A stretch of DNA of 48,692 bases from Candidatus Gastranaerophilales bacterium (GTDB lineage Bacteria; Cyanobacteriota; Vampirovibrionia; Gastranaerophilales; Gastranaerophilaceae). Location: the NCBI GenBank assembly GCA_944325895.1, contig CALVCA010000011.1:1-48692 (forward strand), in the 5' to 3' direction. A model generated the notes under the pieces. That model did not search any database. It had not been told where the DNA came from and saw only the letters and a program-made list of their open reading frames with translations. Below, piece by piece: positions 1-7,145 of this stretch. A program made the position numbers and the translations under genes. Position 1 is the stretch's first letter. Each line of letters opens with the position of its first letter.

Positions 1-27
1 CCCCCCCCCACGATGTGAAATCCGCAT
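1..27 (-). CDS. start of a gene leaving the left edge (partial, unknown product)
   Basis: On the minus strand an ATG at 27-25 follows a near-perfect Shine-Dalgarno (AAAGGAGG, then CATA). It opens a frame reading MRISHRGGG up to the window edge. A promoter for it is seen at 76-104 (TTGCAA, 17 nt, TAATAT). Only nine codons are visible, so no product can be named. The last three are a run of nine G (C on the plus strand) that touches the edge, so the run could be longer. It may be a real coding homopolymer or an assembly artefact. The start signal is convincing; the gene identity is unknown. Confidence 0.4.
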
Positions 28-75
28 TATGCCTCCTTTTCTATCCTTATTCGCTTTCGCTACTCCACGATATTT

Positions 76-104
76 ATATTAACACGATTAATATTTTTTT
101 GCAA
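76..104 (-). promoter_or_regulatory. sigma70-type promoter for the left-edge gene
   Basis: Read on the minus strand: TTGCAA (104-99), exactly 17 nt, TAATAT (81-76). It lies just past the 3' end of the 6S-like RNA and about 50 nt before the ATG at 27. The left-edge gene can therefore be expressed without reading through the RNA. An inverted repeat ATATTAA/TTAATAT overlaps the -10 region and could bind a regulator. Confidence 0.5.
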
Positions 105-281
105 TATAAAGCCCTATACGAACGCGATTTTGTTACCTGCCGGTCTCGCAGGTGGGTGAGTGCCTCGGCAAATCCGTTTCCCGCTGGCGATTTTTAAATC
201 GGCGGGTATACTGCAATGCCTGTCAGAGCTAACTCTCCCTGTTAAATAAATGTAGGAACAAAATTAGCACCCGCATAGAGC
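105..281 (-). ncRNA. ssrS: 6S-like regulatory RNA (candidate)
   Basis: A non-coding stretch of about 175 nt, distinctly more GC-rich than its surroundings, folds by eye into the rod typical of 6S RNA. The closing stem pairs 281-272 with 120-111 (10 pairs, two G-U). A second stem pairs 264-257 with 134-127 (8 perfect pairs). A central bubble follows, with a single-stranded 5' side (256-240) and a small hairpin on the 3' side (153-148 with 140-135). Then come 239-232 with 161-154 (one mismatch), 220-217 with 170-167, and an apical hairpin 206-196 with 193-180. The promoter at 288-316 predicts a start at about 281, exactly the first base of the closing stem. 6S RNA (Rfam family RF00013) binds RNA polymerase as an open-promoter mimic. 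Size, bubble position and 3' hairpin all fit. A structured mRNA leader is the main alternative. Confidence 0.65.
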
Positions 282-287
282 AATAAC

Positions 288-316
288 ATTTTAACATATT
301 AAACAAATGTTTGCAA
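288..316 (-). promoter_or_regulatory. promoter of the 6S-like RNA
   Basis: Read on the minus strand: TTGCAA (316-311), exactly 17 nt, TAAAAT (293-288). The predicted start is about 281. The -35 sits 2 nt beyond the stop codon of the 659-residue membrane protein gene, so the RNA is a separate unit directly downstream of that gene. Confidence 0.6.
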
Positions 317-318
317 TA

Positions 319-2298
319 CTACCATTTCATAGCCAAAGTTTCCATTGCCTGCTTTTCGGCAGCCATAGAACGAGCTATTACAGCATCGGTTGCTGAAGTA
401 TTTTCGCCTTGCAATTGCACTCCTACAGGAGAAGGTATATATGTTCTTACAGGTTCCAACACTTTATTATCATCTTTTTCGCCGTTATTTACAGTATTAT
501 TAATTACTGTACTATTATTAATGGTTCTGTTATAAGGCTGACCTGATTTATACATATTAATCAAATTCGTCGGGCTGTTATGATGAATGGTTCCCGTAAA
601 AGGTTTTTGAGCAACCTGATTGTTATTTAAATTTTGTTGTTGAGGAGCCTTTTCAGGTTCTTCCTCATCCAAAACAGAATGCGACGGTTTGCCGAAAATT
701 TTGTTTTCAAGTTTGGTAAACACTTTTGCGAAAACAGGTGTAATAAGAGCCATCGGTATCAACACTCTCATCGGGACACCTACAACATTTCGCATAAAAT
801 TAGGAATCTTTTTGAACATATTTCCGACAATGCCTGCCTTACCAGCAGATTTAAACGCAGGCATGGTTTCGTTACCGATTTCTACAAATTTACCTATTTT
901 TTTGAAAAGTTTATGAATAGGATTTTTAACATTAGCTTTAAGCATTTGTTTTAATGCATTTTTTTCGGCCGTAAAAGCAGCTTTGTTGCCTGTGTACAAA
1001 CCTTGCTTAACGTCAGCTCTAAATTGTTTCAAACGAGATCTGTATGCTGATACATCAGATTTTGACATGCCGAGATATTTTAAACCGCCGACTGCATGCA
1101 TAGCCATACATCCAAATGGTATTGCTATAAAGTATGAAAAATCATTAACAAATCTTTCCGCCAAAGTTTTAAATTTTTCTCCTTTGGGAGCATTTATAGA
1201 ATGTGCCAGCATATCGGCAAATATACCTGCTTGAAATAATACAGCAAGTTTACCGCCTGCAAATCTGTTTGTAGTACCTTCTAAAAAGTAACCTGCAGAT
1301 TTGGTTAACAATCTGCCTAGTTTTGTTTTATTTCCTTTGCCTAATGTCGCTAAATATTTATTACGTAATTCAGATACATAAACTTTTCTGCCTAACAAAT
1401 GTCCTTTAAGTTTACCTGCGGCAGTATTGCCTCTTTTTACCGAAATACATAATTTATCAGCATTTTTAGAATTTTTAAGAGCTTTTAAAACTTCATCCGC
1501 ATTATCAATACTGTTAGACATTACAGAACTGTAGTGATTAAAATCTTTAAAGCCGAGTGCTTTTGCTTTTACATCATTAGAATATTCCAGTAAGCTCTTA
1601 ACACCTTTTTCAATATCACCTTTACCTTTAGCATAAATGCTGTTTATTGTATTATCATTAACACCAAGAGCTTTTAATTCTTCTTTTGCAAATGCGAGTT
1701 TTCTATTATCACCTTTTAAATTTTTTATACTGTCTGCAAATTTATTAATTTGCTCTTGAGTATAACCGAACTGTTCAAGCTTTTGGACTTCGCTTACAGG
1801 CTTCATAAAGTATCCGAAAAGCGTTTCCGTATCAGCTCCCAAATAACCTTTTAATCCGGCACCGGCACTTCTTGCAAATTTCCATTCAGCCTGACCCGGG
1901 GTATTTTTCATAGCGTAAACAATTTTGCTTTTACCGGTTAACTTATTCCAAAAATTACCTAAAGCATGATAACCCTTTGAAACAGCATTACCGACACCGG
2001 TATTTGTAAATTTGGTCTGAACTCTGTCACCCCAATTTCCCAAACGTCCCAAAGCACTTTTATCATAATCACCTTTGCATTTTTCACCGAATTTATCCAT
2101 TGCCTGCGATAATGCATACCATGTACCCAGCGTAAAACCGGCAATCTGCATAGGATTAGAGTCCTTTGATGCCTTGACCCTGTTTGACAAATATGAATTA
2201 TCAACAGATTGCTTTATTTTTTCTGCTTCTGCATTAGCCTGCATTGAAGGCCCGTATTGCTGCAAATTGTAATATTGATTGATATTGTTACTAACCAT
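319..2298 (-). CDS. large lineage-specific membrane-associated protein, function unknown
   Basis: 659 residues; no family recognised. The N-terminal half is polar and lysine-rich with no signal peptide. Hydrophobic stretches lie at about residues 350-368, 387-407 and 504-526. The last 120 residues are acidic, then Asn/Gln-rich (QQQNLNNN, a run of INNSTVINNTVNN) and look disordered. The architecture (polar helical part, hydrophobic segments, low-complexity Asn-rich tail) resembles the two glycine-zipper proteins at 30437-32738, and its upstream region carries the same GCAATTT...TATA element (2312-2345). No clear Shine-Dalgarno precedes the ATG beyond a GTAGGG 7-12 nt upstream. The gene stands alone, followed by the 6S-like RNA. 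Confident as a gene; function not inferable. Confidence 0.8.
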   Translation of the reverse strand: MVSNNINQYYNLQQYGPSMQANAEAEKIKQSVDNSYLSNRVKASKDSNPMQIAGFTLGTWYALSQAMDKFGEKCKGDYDKSALGRLGNWGDRVQTKFTNTGVGNAVSKGYHALGNFWNKLTGKSKIVYAMKNTPGQAEWKFARSAGAGLKGYLGADTETLFGYFMKPVSEVQKLEQFGYTQEQINKFADSIKNLKGDNRKLAFAKEELKALGVNDNTINSIYAKGKGDIEKGVKSLLEYSNDVKAKALGFKDFNHYSSVMSNSIDNADEVLKALKNSKNADKLCISVKRGNTAAGKLKGHLLGRKVYVSELRNKYLATLGKGNKTKLGRLLTKSAGYFLEGTTNRFAGGKLAVLFQAGIFADMLAHSINAPKGEKFKTLAERFVNDFSYFIAIPFGCMAMHAVGGLKYLGMSKSDVSAYRSRLKQFRADVKQGLYTGNKAAFTAEKNALKQMLKANVKNPIHKLFKKIGKFVEIGNETMPAFKSAGKAGIVGNMFKKIPNFMRNVVGVPMRVLIPMALITPVFAKVFTKLENKIFGKPSHSVLDEEEPEKAPQQQNLNNNQVAQKPFTGTIHHNSPTNLINMYKSGQPYNRTINNSTVINNTVNNGEKDDNKVLEPVRTYIPSPVGVQLQGENTSATDAVIARSMAAEKQAMETLAMKW

Positions 2299-2311
2299 AG
2301 ATTTTCCCTAC

Positions 2312-2345
2312 ATTATATTAAAAACATAAAATTTTTTTAAATTGC
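2312..2345 (-). promoter_or_regulatory. GCAATTT...TATAAT element upstream of the 659-residue gene
   Basis: Minus strand: AAAAAAGCAATTT (GCAATTT at 2345-2339), 22 nt from the end of GCAATT, then TATAAT (2317-2312). The genes at 30437-31840 and 31938-32738 have the same layout with a 21-nt gap. No good sigma70 -35 is present at 17 nt, so the conserved upstream block may be the recognition site of another sigma factor or of an activator. Confidence 0.4.
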
Positions 2346-2389
2346 TTTTTTATCTGAAATGTAAACAAATGTAACAAGTTTTATTAAAA

Positions 2390-2427
2390 GTGAAATTTTT
2401 AAATGAGTATATACTTTATATATATGT
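2390..2427 (+). promoter_or_regulatory. TGAAATT-N10-TATATACTTTATATATAT promoter-like motif
   Basis: TGAAATT (2391-2397) is followed 10 nt later by TATATACTTTATATATAT (from 2408). The same two blocks with the same spacing occur at 25920-25954. It lies 23-60 nt before the ATG of the 54-residue protein. The TATACT inside is a plausible -10; the TGAAATT block is too close (14 nt) for an ordinary sigma70 -35. Confidence 0.4.
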
Positions 2428-2449
2428 AAGAAATGAGAGAGTAAAAATT

Positions 2450-2614
2450 ATGGCAGTAGCTAATTTAAAAAAGATTGATGATAAATTAAAAGACATGTAC
2501 AGCGAGCAGATTACACAGCAGCCTGTTCAGCAATATGTTGATCGTTCGGATTTGTTGTTTGAGCAAATGAATTTTATAGCTTTTAACAACAAACAAGCAC
2601 TACATTTAATATAA
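2450..2614 (+). CDS. 54-residue protein of unknown function
   Basis: A small polar protein beginning MAVANLKKIDDKL. The start at 2450 is preferred over an in-frame ATG 60 nt upstream because a purine-rich ribosome site (GAGAGAG) ends 7 nt before it and because the promoter-like motif overlaps the longer version. It is helical and Gln-rich with no signal peptide or membrane segment. It has its own promoter-like motif and its own strong terminator (2651-2677), so it is a monocistronic unit. Not recognised. The short free-standing gene at 30237 has a similar layout but no obvious sequence match. Confidence 0.6.
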   Translation: MAVANLKKIDDKLKDMYSEQITQQPVQQYVDRSDLLFEQMNFIAFNNKQALHLI

Positions 2615-2650
2615 CTAACTCCAATTTATTTTTCCCCTACAAATTTTTCA

Positions 2651-2677
2651 CCTGATTTTAAAATCAGGTTTTTTTTT
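2651..2677 (+). terminator. rho-independent terminator after the 54-residue gene
   Basis: Perfect self-complementary CCTGATTTTAAAATCAGG (2651-2668) followed by nine T. It separates the small gene from nadD, whose -10 box starts 18 nt further on. Confidence 0.75.
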
Positions 2678-2694
2678 GCAAAAAAAATTCGTGT

Positions 2695-2700
2695 TAAAAT
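2695..2700 (+). promoter_or_regulatory. -10 box of nadD, 6 nt before the ATG
   Basis: TAAAAT ends 6 nt before the nadD ATG, placing the transcription start on or beside the A of the start codon. There is no Shine-Dalgarno. The -35 is poor (a TTGCAA 13 nt upstream is too close). Together with other genes in the window this suggests a leaderless mRNA. Confidence 0.45.
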
Positions 2701-2706
2701 AATTGT

Positions 2707-3273
2707 ATGAAATTATGCGTATTTCAAGGGACATTTAACCCCGTACACAAAGTTCATATAAAAATGGCGGAATATGTAATAAAAAATTATGATGTTGATA
2801 AAGTATTATTTATTCCGGCAGGCAAGCCTCCGCATAAAAACTATGACCCTGATTTATCTGTTCACAGATTAAATATGGTAAAACTTGCAACAGAAAAAAA
2901 TCCCAAATTTGAAGTCAGTGATATTGAATATAAAACTAACCGGATTTCTTATACATATCTGACAATTTTAGAATTATACAGAATATACAAAATTGACGGA
3001 AAAATAAAATTTATAATAGGAACAGATGCGTTTAAACAAATTGACACGTGGTACGAAGCTGATAAATTAAAAACTCTTGTCGATTTTATAGTCTTTAAAA
3101 GAGAAAATACGCTTGACCAAAATAAGTACAATGAATTAAAATCAAAAGGGTATAATTTCACATTTGCGGAAATGGAATATGAAAATGTTTCCTCAACCAC
3201 TGTAAGAAAAACACACAAAGATGTTACGGAAGAAGTTAAAAGGTACATAGAAGAAAATGAATTATACAAATGA
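2707..3273 (+). CDS. nadD: nicotinate-nucleotide adenylyltransferase
   Basis: 188 residues, the normal NadD length. The nucleotidyltransferase signature GTFNPVHKVH (residues 8-17) matches GxFxPxHxGH except that Gly before the last His is Val. FIPAGKPPHK follows, and near the C-terminus SSTTVRK is the second nucleotide-binding motif. It transfers AMP from ATP to nicotinate mononucleotide to make deamido-NAD, the step before NadE, which is also in this window (17038). It overlaps yqeK by 17 nt, the common nadD-yqeK pair. No ribosome site is seen and the -10 box is 6 nt away, so translation is probably leaderless. Confidence 0.92.
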   Translation: MKLCVFQGTFNPVHKVHIKMAEYVIKNYDVDKVLFIPAGKPPHKNYDPDLSVHRLNMVKLATEKNPKFEVSDIEYKTNRISYTYLTILELYRIYKIDGKIKFIIGTDAFKQIDTWYEADKLKTLVDFIVFKRENTLDQNKYNELKSKGYNFTFAEMEYENVSSTTVRKTHKDVTEEVKRYIEENELYK

Positions 3274-3847
3274 TATTTTAAAATGGCTTAAAAGCAATTT
3301 AACGGAAGAAAGGTATCAACATTCACTCGGCACGGCTGAATGTGCAAAAGAACTTGCCAAAAAATTCAACGAAGATGAAAACAAAGCATATGCGGCAGGA
3401 CTCCTACACGATTGTGCAAAATGTTTTGATAATGAAAAACTGCTTGATATAATTCACAAAAACCTTAAAGTAAATCCTGATGAATTAATGAATTACAAAA
3501 CACTCCACGCCCCAGTCAGTGCATACTATGCCCGTAATGATTTCGGCATATGCGATGATGAGATTTTATCCGCAATACGCTGGCACACTTTAGGCAAAAC
3601 AGAAATGACAACTTTTGAAAAAATAATTTTTCTTGCGGATAAAATAGAAGCAAATACCAGGGATAAAGATTACAGAGAAAAAGTTCTTAAAATACTTGAT
3701 GAGGCAAACGGTTTAAATAAAGCAATTTTAACCTGCTATAAAGAAACAATAAAAAGTTTAGTAAAACGAAATCTTAAAATTTGTCCGATAACAATTGAAA
3801 TTTATAATAAATTTTTAGATTTAACAAATAGTAACGAAAGTAAATAA
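3257..3847 (+). CDS. yqeK: HD-domain nucleotide hydrolase, YqeK family
   Basis: 196 residues with the HD-superfamily metal ligands: His22 in YQHSLGT, His51-Asp52 in LLHDCAK, later His in IRWHTLG and Asp in FLADKIE. This is the YqeK layout. YqeK proteins cleave diadenosine tetraphosphate symmetrically to ADP (known for the family). The gene begins inside the end of nadD (17-nt overlap), so the two are translationally coupled. In many Firmicutes rsfS follows; here it does not. The product is cytosolic. Confidence 0.88.
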   Translation: MNYTNDILKWLKSNLTEERYQHSLGTAECAKELAKKFNEDENKAYAAGLLHDCAKCFDNEKLLDIIHKNLKVNPDELMNYKTLHAPVSAYYARNDFGICDDEILSAIRWHTLGKTEMTTFEKIIFLADKIEANTRDKDYREKVLKILDEANGLNKAILTCYKETIKSLVKRNLKICPITIEIYNKFLDLTNSNESK

Positions 3848-3899
3848 AGCTGTTAAAATCTGATTTATTCATGCTAGAATAATTGCAGGAGAGTTGAAT

Positions 3900-5858
3900 A
3901 TGAAATTATTGGAGATTAAGAATAACCTTGTAAAAATTGCATATGATGAAAATCTTGCACTTGGTAAATTTATTGTTTTGATAGATGAAAACAGCTCGTA
4001 TGTCGGTCAAATCATAAATTTAAAAGCTGATATTGCTTCAAATTATGCCATTGCAAAATTAATTTTTTCATTCAACTCGCAAGGTATTGTTGATAACTAC
4101 AATGGTACAATACCTTCAATGAAAGCAAAATTATCACTATTACCGTCACAGGATATACTAAAGCTTCTGCCTGTTGAAAGACCTGTTTCTTTCGGGGCTT
4201 TGACGCAGGAAAATAATATTCTGAAAATTGATGAAACAGTATTTGAAAGAAATTTACTGATTTGTGCAGAAAAATTTGAAAACATTGCAACCTTAATTAA
4301 AAACTGCACAACTCAACTCGTAGAATTTAAAGAAAAAACAGTAGTTGTTGATATTGATCATACATTTGGAGAATTTGAGCCAATACGTTTCAGACGGAAT
4401 TTTAAACTTCCACTAAATGCAAAAATGATTGATTTTATTTACGAAAACGACTTGGAAGAAGTAGATGCAACAAGTAAAGCCGTTATTCAGGATATTTTTT
4501 ATGAAGTTCAGGAATATGCGAAAACTGTAGAATTTATTCCTATTGACACGTTCATAAATGTTGTTGCTTCACAATATGAACAAACTCAAATACCTGAACT
4601 TGCTTTATTAAAAAATAAACTTTTAAAATACAAAGAAGATAACGTGTTTGCTCAAACTGAAGACGAAATTACAGGATTAAAAGATGCCATAAATGAAAAC
4701 ATTCTTACATATATTGATATTGCAGATGTTTCCGACAATTTACAAAGGGAATTAATATCATATATTCATAATGTCTTAAGTAAAATGGAAACTTATATCT
4801 ACAATTTTGTAAAAATAACTAACAGAAATTCCGATAAAAAACTATTACTGCAGCTTTTAGACAATGATCACATTTTCACGACAATTATCTGCAGCCACAA
4901 TTACAAATACGTTCAGGAATTAAAACAAAAAGCAGAAAATATTATTTTCTTTGCACCACAAACCACGCAGCACGATTTTGCGACATACAATACTTTCTTA
5001 AGTAAGTTAAGTAATAATGAATTTATACTCTACGGTAATTTAACGCAATATGTACCTTTTATTGTCGAATTAAACGAATTATCCGAAGAACTGCCTTTGG
5101 AATCTCCAAAATCGGAAGAACCTCAAAAAGAATTTGAAACAAAGAATAATGAATTTGAAATTACTACAGAACAGGAAATACCTGAATTTAATAATGAATT
5201 TGAAGCTGAGCAGGAAATACCCGAATTCAATAATGAATTTAAAACTGAGCAGGAGATGCCTGAATTCAATAATGAATTTGAAGCTGAGCAGGAAATACCT
5301 GAATTTAGTGAAACAACTCATGCCGGCTACGACTTCAGTGCATTAGAAGAACTTGAGGCACCACAAGCAATCGTTGAAGAAGCCGAAATTTCCGATGAAC
5401 TTTTAGAAAACAATGAAATTTTCGATATGGATACTTCGCATGATGAAATGGTTGAACAGGTTGCAAGAGATGTTGACGAGGTATTTTACAATAAAGCGGA
5501 AGAAATACCGTCAATAGATGAAGTCACATCAAATGACAATTTAACTGAAGATGATTTGGATTTTATTGAAGATTTGGCTGTTGATACACCTGATGAACAG
5601 TCTGATGGACAGTCTGATGATAATTTTGAACTTACGGAAGAAACACCTGAAGAACTTCCCGTATATGAATCCGAAACCCCTGAAAATAATGATACAGGAT
5701 TTGAACAAGGAGATACGGTTTCGCATCCGAAATACGGCAAAGGTGTTATTGAAAAATTAATCAAATACGGTAATAAAACCTTATGTTCAATATCTTTTGA
5801 AAATGTCGGCAGAAGGCTTTTAGACCCTGCGATTTCAGAATTAACAAAAGAATTGTAA
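3900..5858 (+). CDS. degenerate HerA-like ATPase fold with acidic repeats and UvrD/PcrA-type Tudor tail
   Basis: 652 residues from the ATG at 3900 (AGGAG 7 nt upstream; a TTG two codons earlier overlaps that site). Residues 1-90 resemble the HAS barrel of HerA (LGKFIVLIDENSSYVGQI). Residues about 95-160 follow the HerA order: a small strand block, then ERNLLICAEKFENIATLIK where active HerA has the P-loop, then VVVDIDHTFGEF where HerA has the DxHGEY strand. Later NILTYIDIADV, TTIICSHN and FILYGNL match the HerA core strands. The GxxGxGKS Walker A and the Walker B acidic pair are missing, so no ATPase activity is expected. Residues about 420-600 are acidic and disordered with 13-residue repeats. 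Residues about 605-652 (GDTVSHPKYGKGVI) match the Tudor-like tail by which UvrD/PcrA contacts RNA polymerase. Monocistronic. The fold assignment is inference from motif order. Confidence 0.7.
   Translation: MKLLEIKNNLVKIAYDENLALGKFIVLIDENSSYVGQIINLKADIASNYAIAKLIFSFNSQGIVDNYNGTIPSMKAKLSLLPSQDILKLLPVERPVSFGALTQENNILKIDETVFERNLLICAEKFENIATLIKNCTTQLVEFKEKTVVVDIDHTFGEFEPIRFRRNFKLPLNAKMIDFIYENDLEEVDATSKAVIQDIFYEVQEYAKTVEFIPIDTFINVVASQYEQTQIPELALLKNKLLKYKEDNVFAQTEDEITGLKDAINENILTYIDIADVSDNLQRELISYIHNVLSKMETYIYNFVKITNRNSDKKLLLQLLDNDHIFTTIICSHNYKYVQELKQKAENIIFFAPQTTQHDFATYNTFLSKLSNNEFILYGNLTQYVPFIVELNELSEELPLESPKSEEPQKEFETKNNEFEITTEQEIPEFNNEFEAEQEIPEFNNEFKTEQEMPEFNNEFEAEQEIPEFSETTHAGYDFSALEELEAPQAIVEEAEISDELLENNEIFDMDTSHDEMVEQVARDVDEVFYNKAEEIPSIDEVTSNDNLTEDDLDFIEDLAVDTPDEQSDGQSDDNFELTEETPEELPVYESETPENNDTGFEQGDTVSHPKYGKGVIEKLIKYGNKTLCSISFENVGRRLLDPAISELTKEL
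5145..5305 (+). repeat. 39-bp tandem repeat inside the pseudo-HerA gene
   Basis: Three near-identical 39-bp units (5184-5222, 5223-5261, 5262-5300) encode EFNNEFEAEQEIP with small changes. A more diverged unit lies before them from about 5145. The repeat is in frame (13 codons), so copy-number change would lengthen or shorten the acidic linker without breaking the protein. It is not a CRISPR because there are no spacers. Confidence 0.85.
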
Positions 5859-5882
5859 ATAATTATTAAGTTATATCAAATA

Positions 5883-5926
5883 TTTGGCAAATATACATAA
5901 TATATATTTTTTATATATTTGTATGT
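5883..5926 (+). promoter_or_regulatory. TATATATTTTTTATATAT promoter-like region
   Basis: TTGGCA (5884-5889) precedes TATATATTTTTTATATATTTG (from about 5900), a looser copy of the TATATACTTTATATATAT motif at 2408 and 25937. Like those it is followed by a purine-rich AGAGAG ribosome site. Confidence 0.35.
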
Positions 5927-5947
5927 GCTAAAAAGAGAGGTATAACA

Positions 5948-7108
5948 ATGACAGATTTAAACATTAACGGTGTGAACCCAAATATCAATATTCAATCTAC
6001 GACACAAAATCAAGCGACACAAAATAACAATAATATTGACAGTTCTATTTTTAATTTTGACGTAAATGACACAAAGAAAGCTAAGCTATCAACCACAGAA
6101 TCACAAGATATAAGTTCAGCCGAACAAAATTTATATCCTAAGGCAATACGACTATCAAAAGAAAAAGCGGAAATTTCTGATATTAATAAACTACCCGGAA
6201 TAGAAATAACCGGCATAACATCAGATAAAGTATTACCACCAAACCATAATACAACTGTTCATAGAAGAGTGGAAGTAACATTTATTGACCAAAAAACCGG
6301 AAGAGAAGGAACTGCTATATTAAATTTTACAGAAGGACCAAACTATGGAAACTACAGACTAAGTCATGAAGTATACAAATATGAAACTCCCGACGGTAAA
6401 CTTGAAACAGAAAAAGTAGTACGTACTCAATTTTACCCAAATACAGACGATATCAAAAGGCGTAGAGTTTATATGTACAACGGAGAACAATCATATATTG
6501 AAGACCACAATGATATATTAAGGAATGGATTCAGCGAAAAACGACCGTATAATCTTGTTTTCTTTGATACTCCAAAAGATCTTAATCATAATAATCCCAA
6601 TGGTCGGGAATTAGACATCGTATACAATCCTGACAACGGACCGGTAAAATTTATTACAGAAACTAAAAACGGTAAACCAACTGAAAGAAGATATTATGAT
6701 GAAAACGGGAATCAAACAAAAACAGATATATTTAACAGTACGGGAAAACTTGTAGCTCTAACAAAACGTTTTGACACATCCGGCAATTTGGCAATGTCAA
6801 CAGAATATAAATATGATATGCAAGGTCGTACAAAATCAGAAGTTACGGAAAATCTTTTGACCGGCACAACCACAAAATCAGTATATGATTATTCGGACGG
6901 AAATTATACAAGGCAAGTATATGATATAACAGGAAATAACAACACGCCGCTATATGCCGAAGTTCTTGATCCGAATAATAATGTTATAGAACGTACAGAA
7001 TACAATACGGACAACAGCATAGCCACAGTTATAAAATACGAATATGACGAACAAGGTAATCTGTTAAATGAAAAACGAATACCGCCGGAAGATTTGGCAA
7101 TGAATTAG
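5948..7108 (+). CDS. YD-repeat-like protein, function unknown
   Basis: 386 residues with the AAGAGAGG ribosome site 8 nt before the ATG. Residues 1-45 are Asn/Gln-rich low complexity. Residues about 80-150 look like a compact beta-rich domain. From about residue 215 there are repeated hairpin units such as ERRYYDENGNQT, KYDMQGRTKSEV and YEYDEQGNLLNEKR, the YD-repeat pattern of Rhs-type and YwqK-like proteins. No signal peptide or toxin domain is visible, and it is far shorter than Rhs toxins. It stands alone, ending in a strong terminator. A surface or scaffold protein is possible, but nothing in the sequence decides this. Confidence 0.7.
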   Translation: MTDLNINGVNPNINIQSTTQNQATQNNNNIDSSIFNFDVNDTKKAKLSTTESQDISSAEQNLYPKAIRLSKEKAEISDINKLPGIEITGITSDKVLPPNHNTTVHRRVEVTFIDQKTGREGTAILNFTEGPNYGNYRLSHEVYKYETPDGKLETEKVVRTQFYPNTDDIKRRRVYMYNGEQSYIEDHNDILRNGFSEKRPYNLVFFDTPKDLNHNNPNGRELDIVYNPDNGPVKFITETKNGKPTERRYYDENGNQTKTDIFNSTGKLVALTKRFDTSGNLAMSTEYKYDMQGRTKSEVTENLLTGTTTKSVYDYSDGNYTRQVYDITGNNNTPLYAEVLDPNNNVIERTEYNTDNSIATVIKYEYDEQGNLLNEKRIPPEDLAMN

Positions 7109-7110
7109 AA

Positions 7111-7144
7111 AAAAATCCCTAAAACAAGTGTTTTAGGGATTTTT
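7111..7144. terminator. bidirectional terminator between the YD-repeat gene and the PepT-like gene
   Basis: A perfect 15-bp stem (7111-7125 with 7130-7144), loop AAGT, A-tract on one side and T-tract on the other. It serves both convergent genes. Confidence 0.85.
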
Positions 7145-7145
7145 T

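Noticed and set aside
15-197. Open frame of 60 codons on the plus strand at the left end
   Set aside because: It runs antisense through the 6S-like RNA and the start of the left-edge gene and has no ribosome site.
28-281. The structured left-end region as a riboswitch leader
   Set aside because: Alternative pairing of ACCCGC (207-202) with either GCGGGT (274-269) or GCGGG (184-180) suggested a switch. The long rod with paired ends and a separate downstream promoter fits 6S RNA better, and no known riboswitch core (T-box, TPP, cobalamin, lysine) was recognised.
5145-5305. Tandem repeats as a CRISPR array
   Set aside because: Units are contiguous, in frame and without spacers.
5079-5764. Open frames on the opposite strand and other frames of the repeat-rich gene
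   Set aside because: They arise from the low-complexity acidic coding sequence and have no start signals.
5948-7108. YD-repeat gene as an Rhs-type toxin
   Set aside because: No signal, no RHS core of usual length, no C-terminal toxin domain and no immunity gene.
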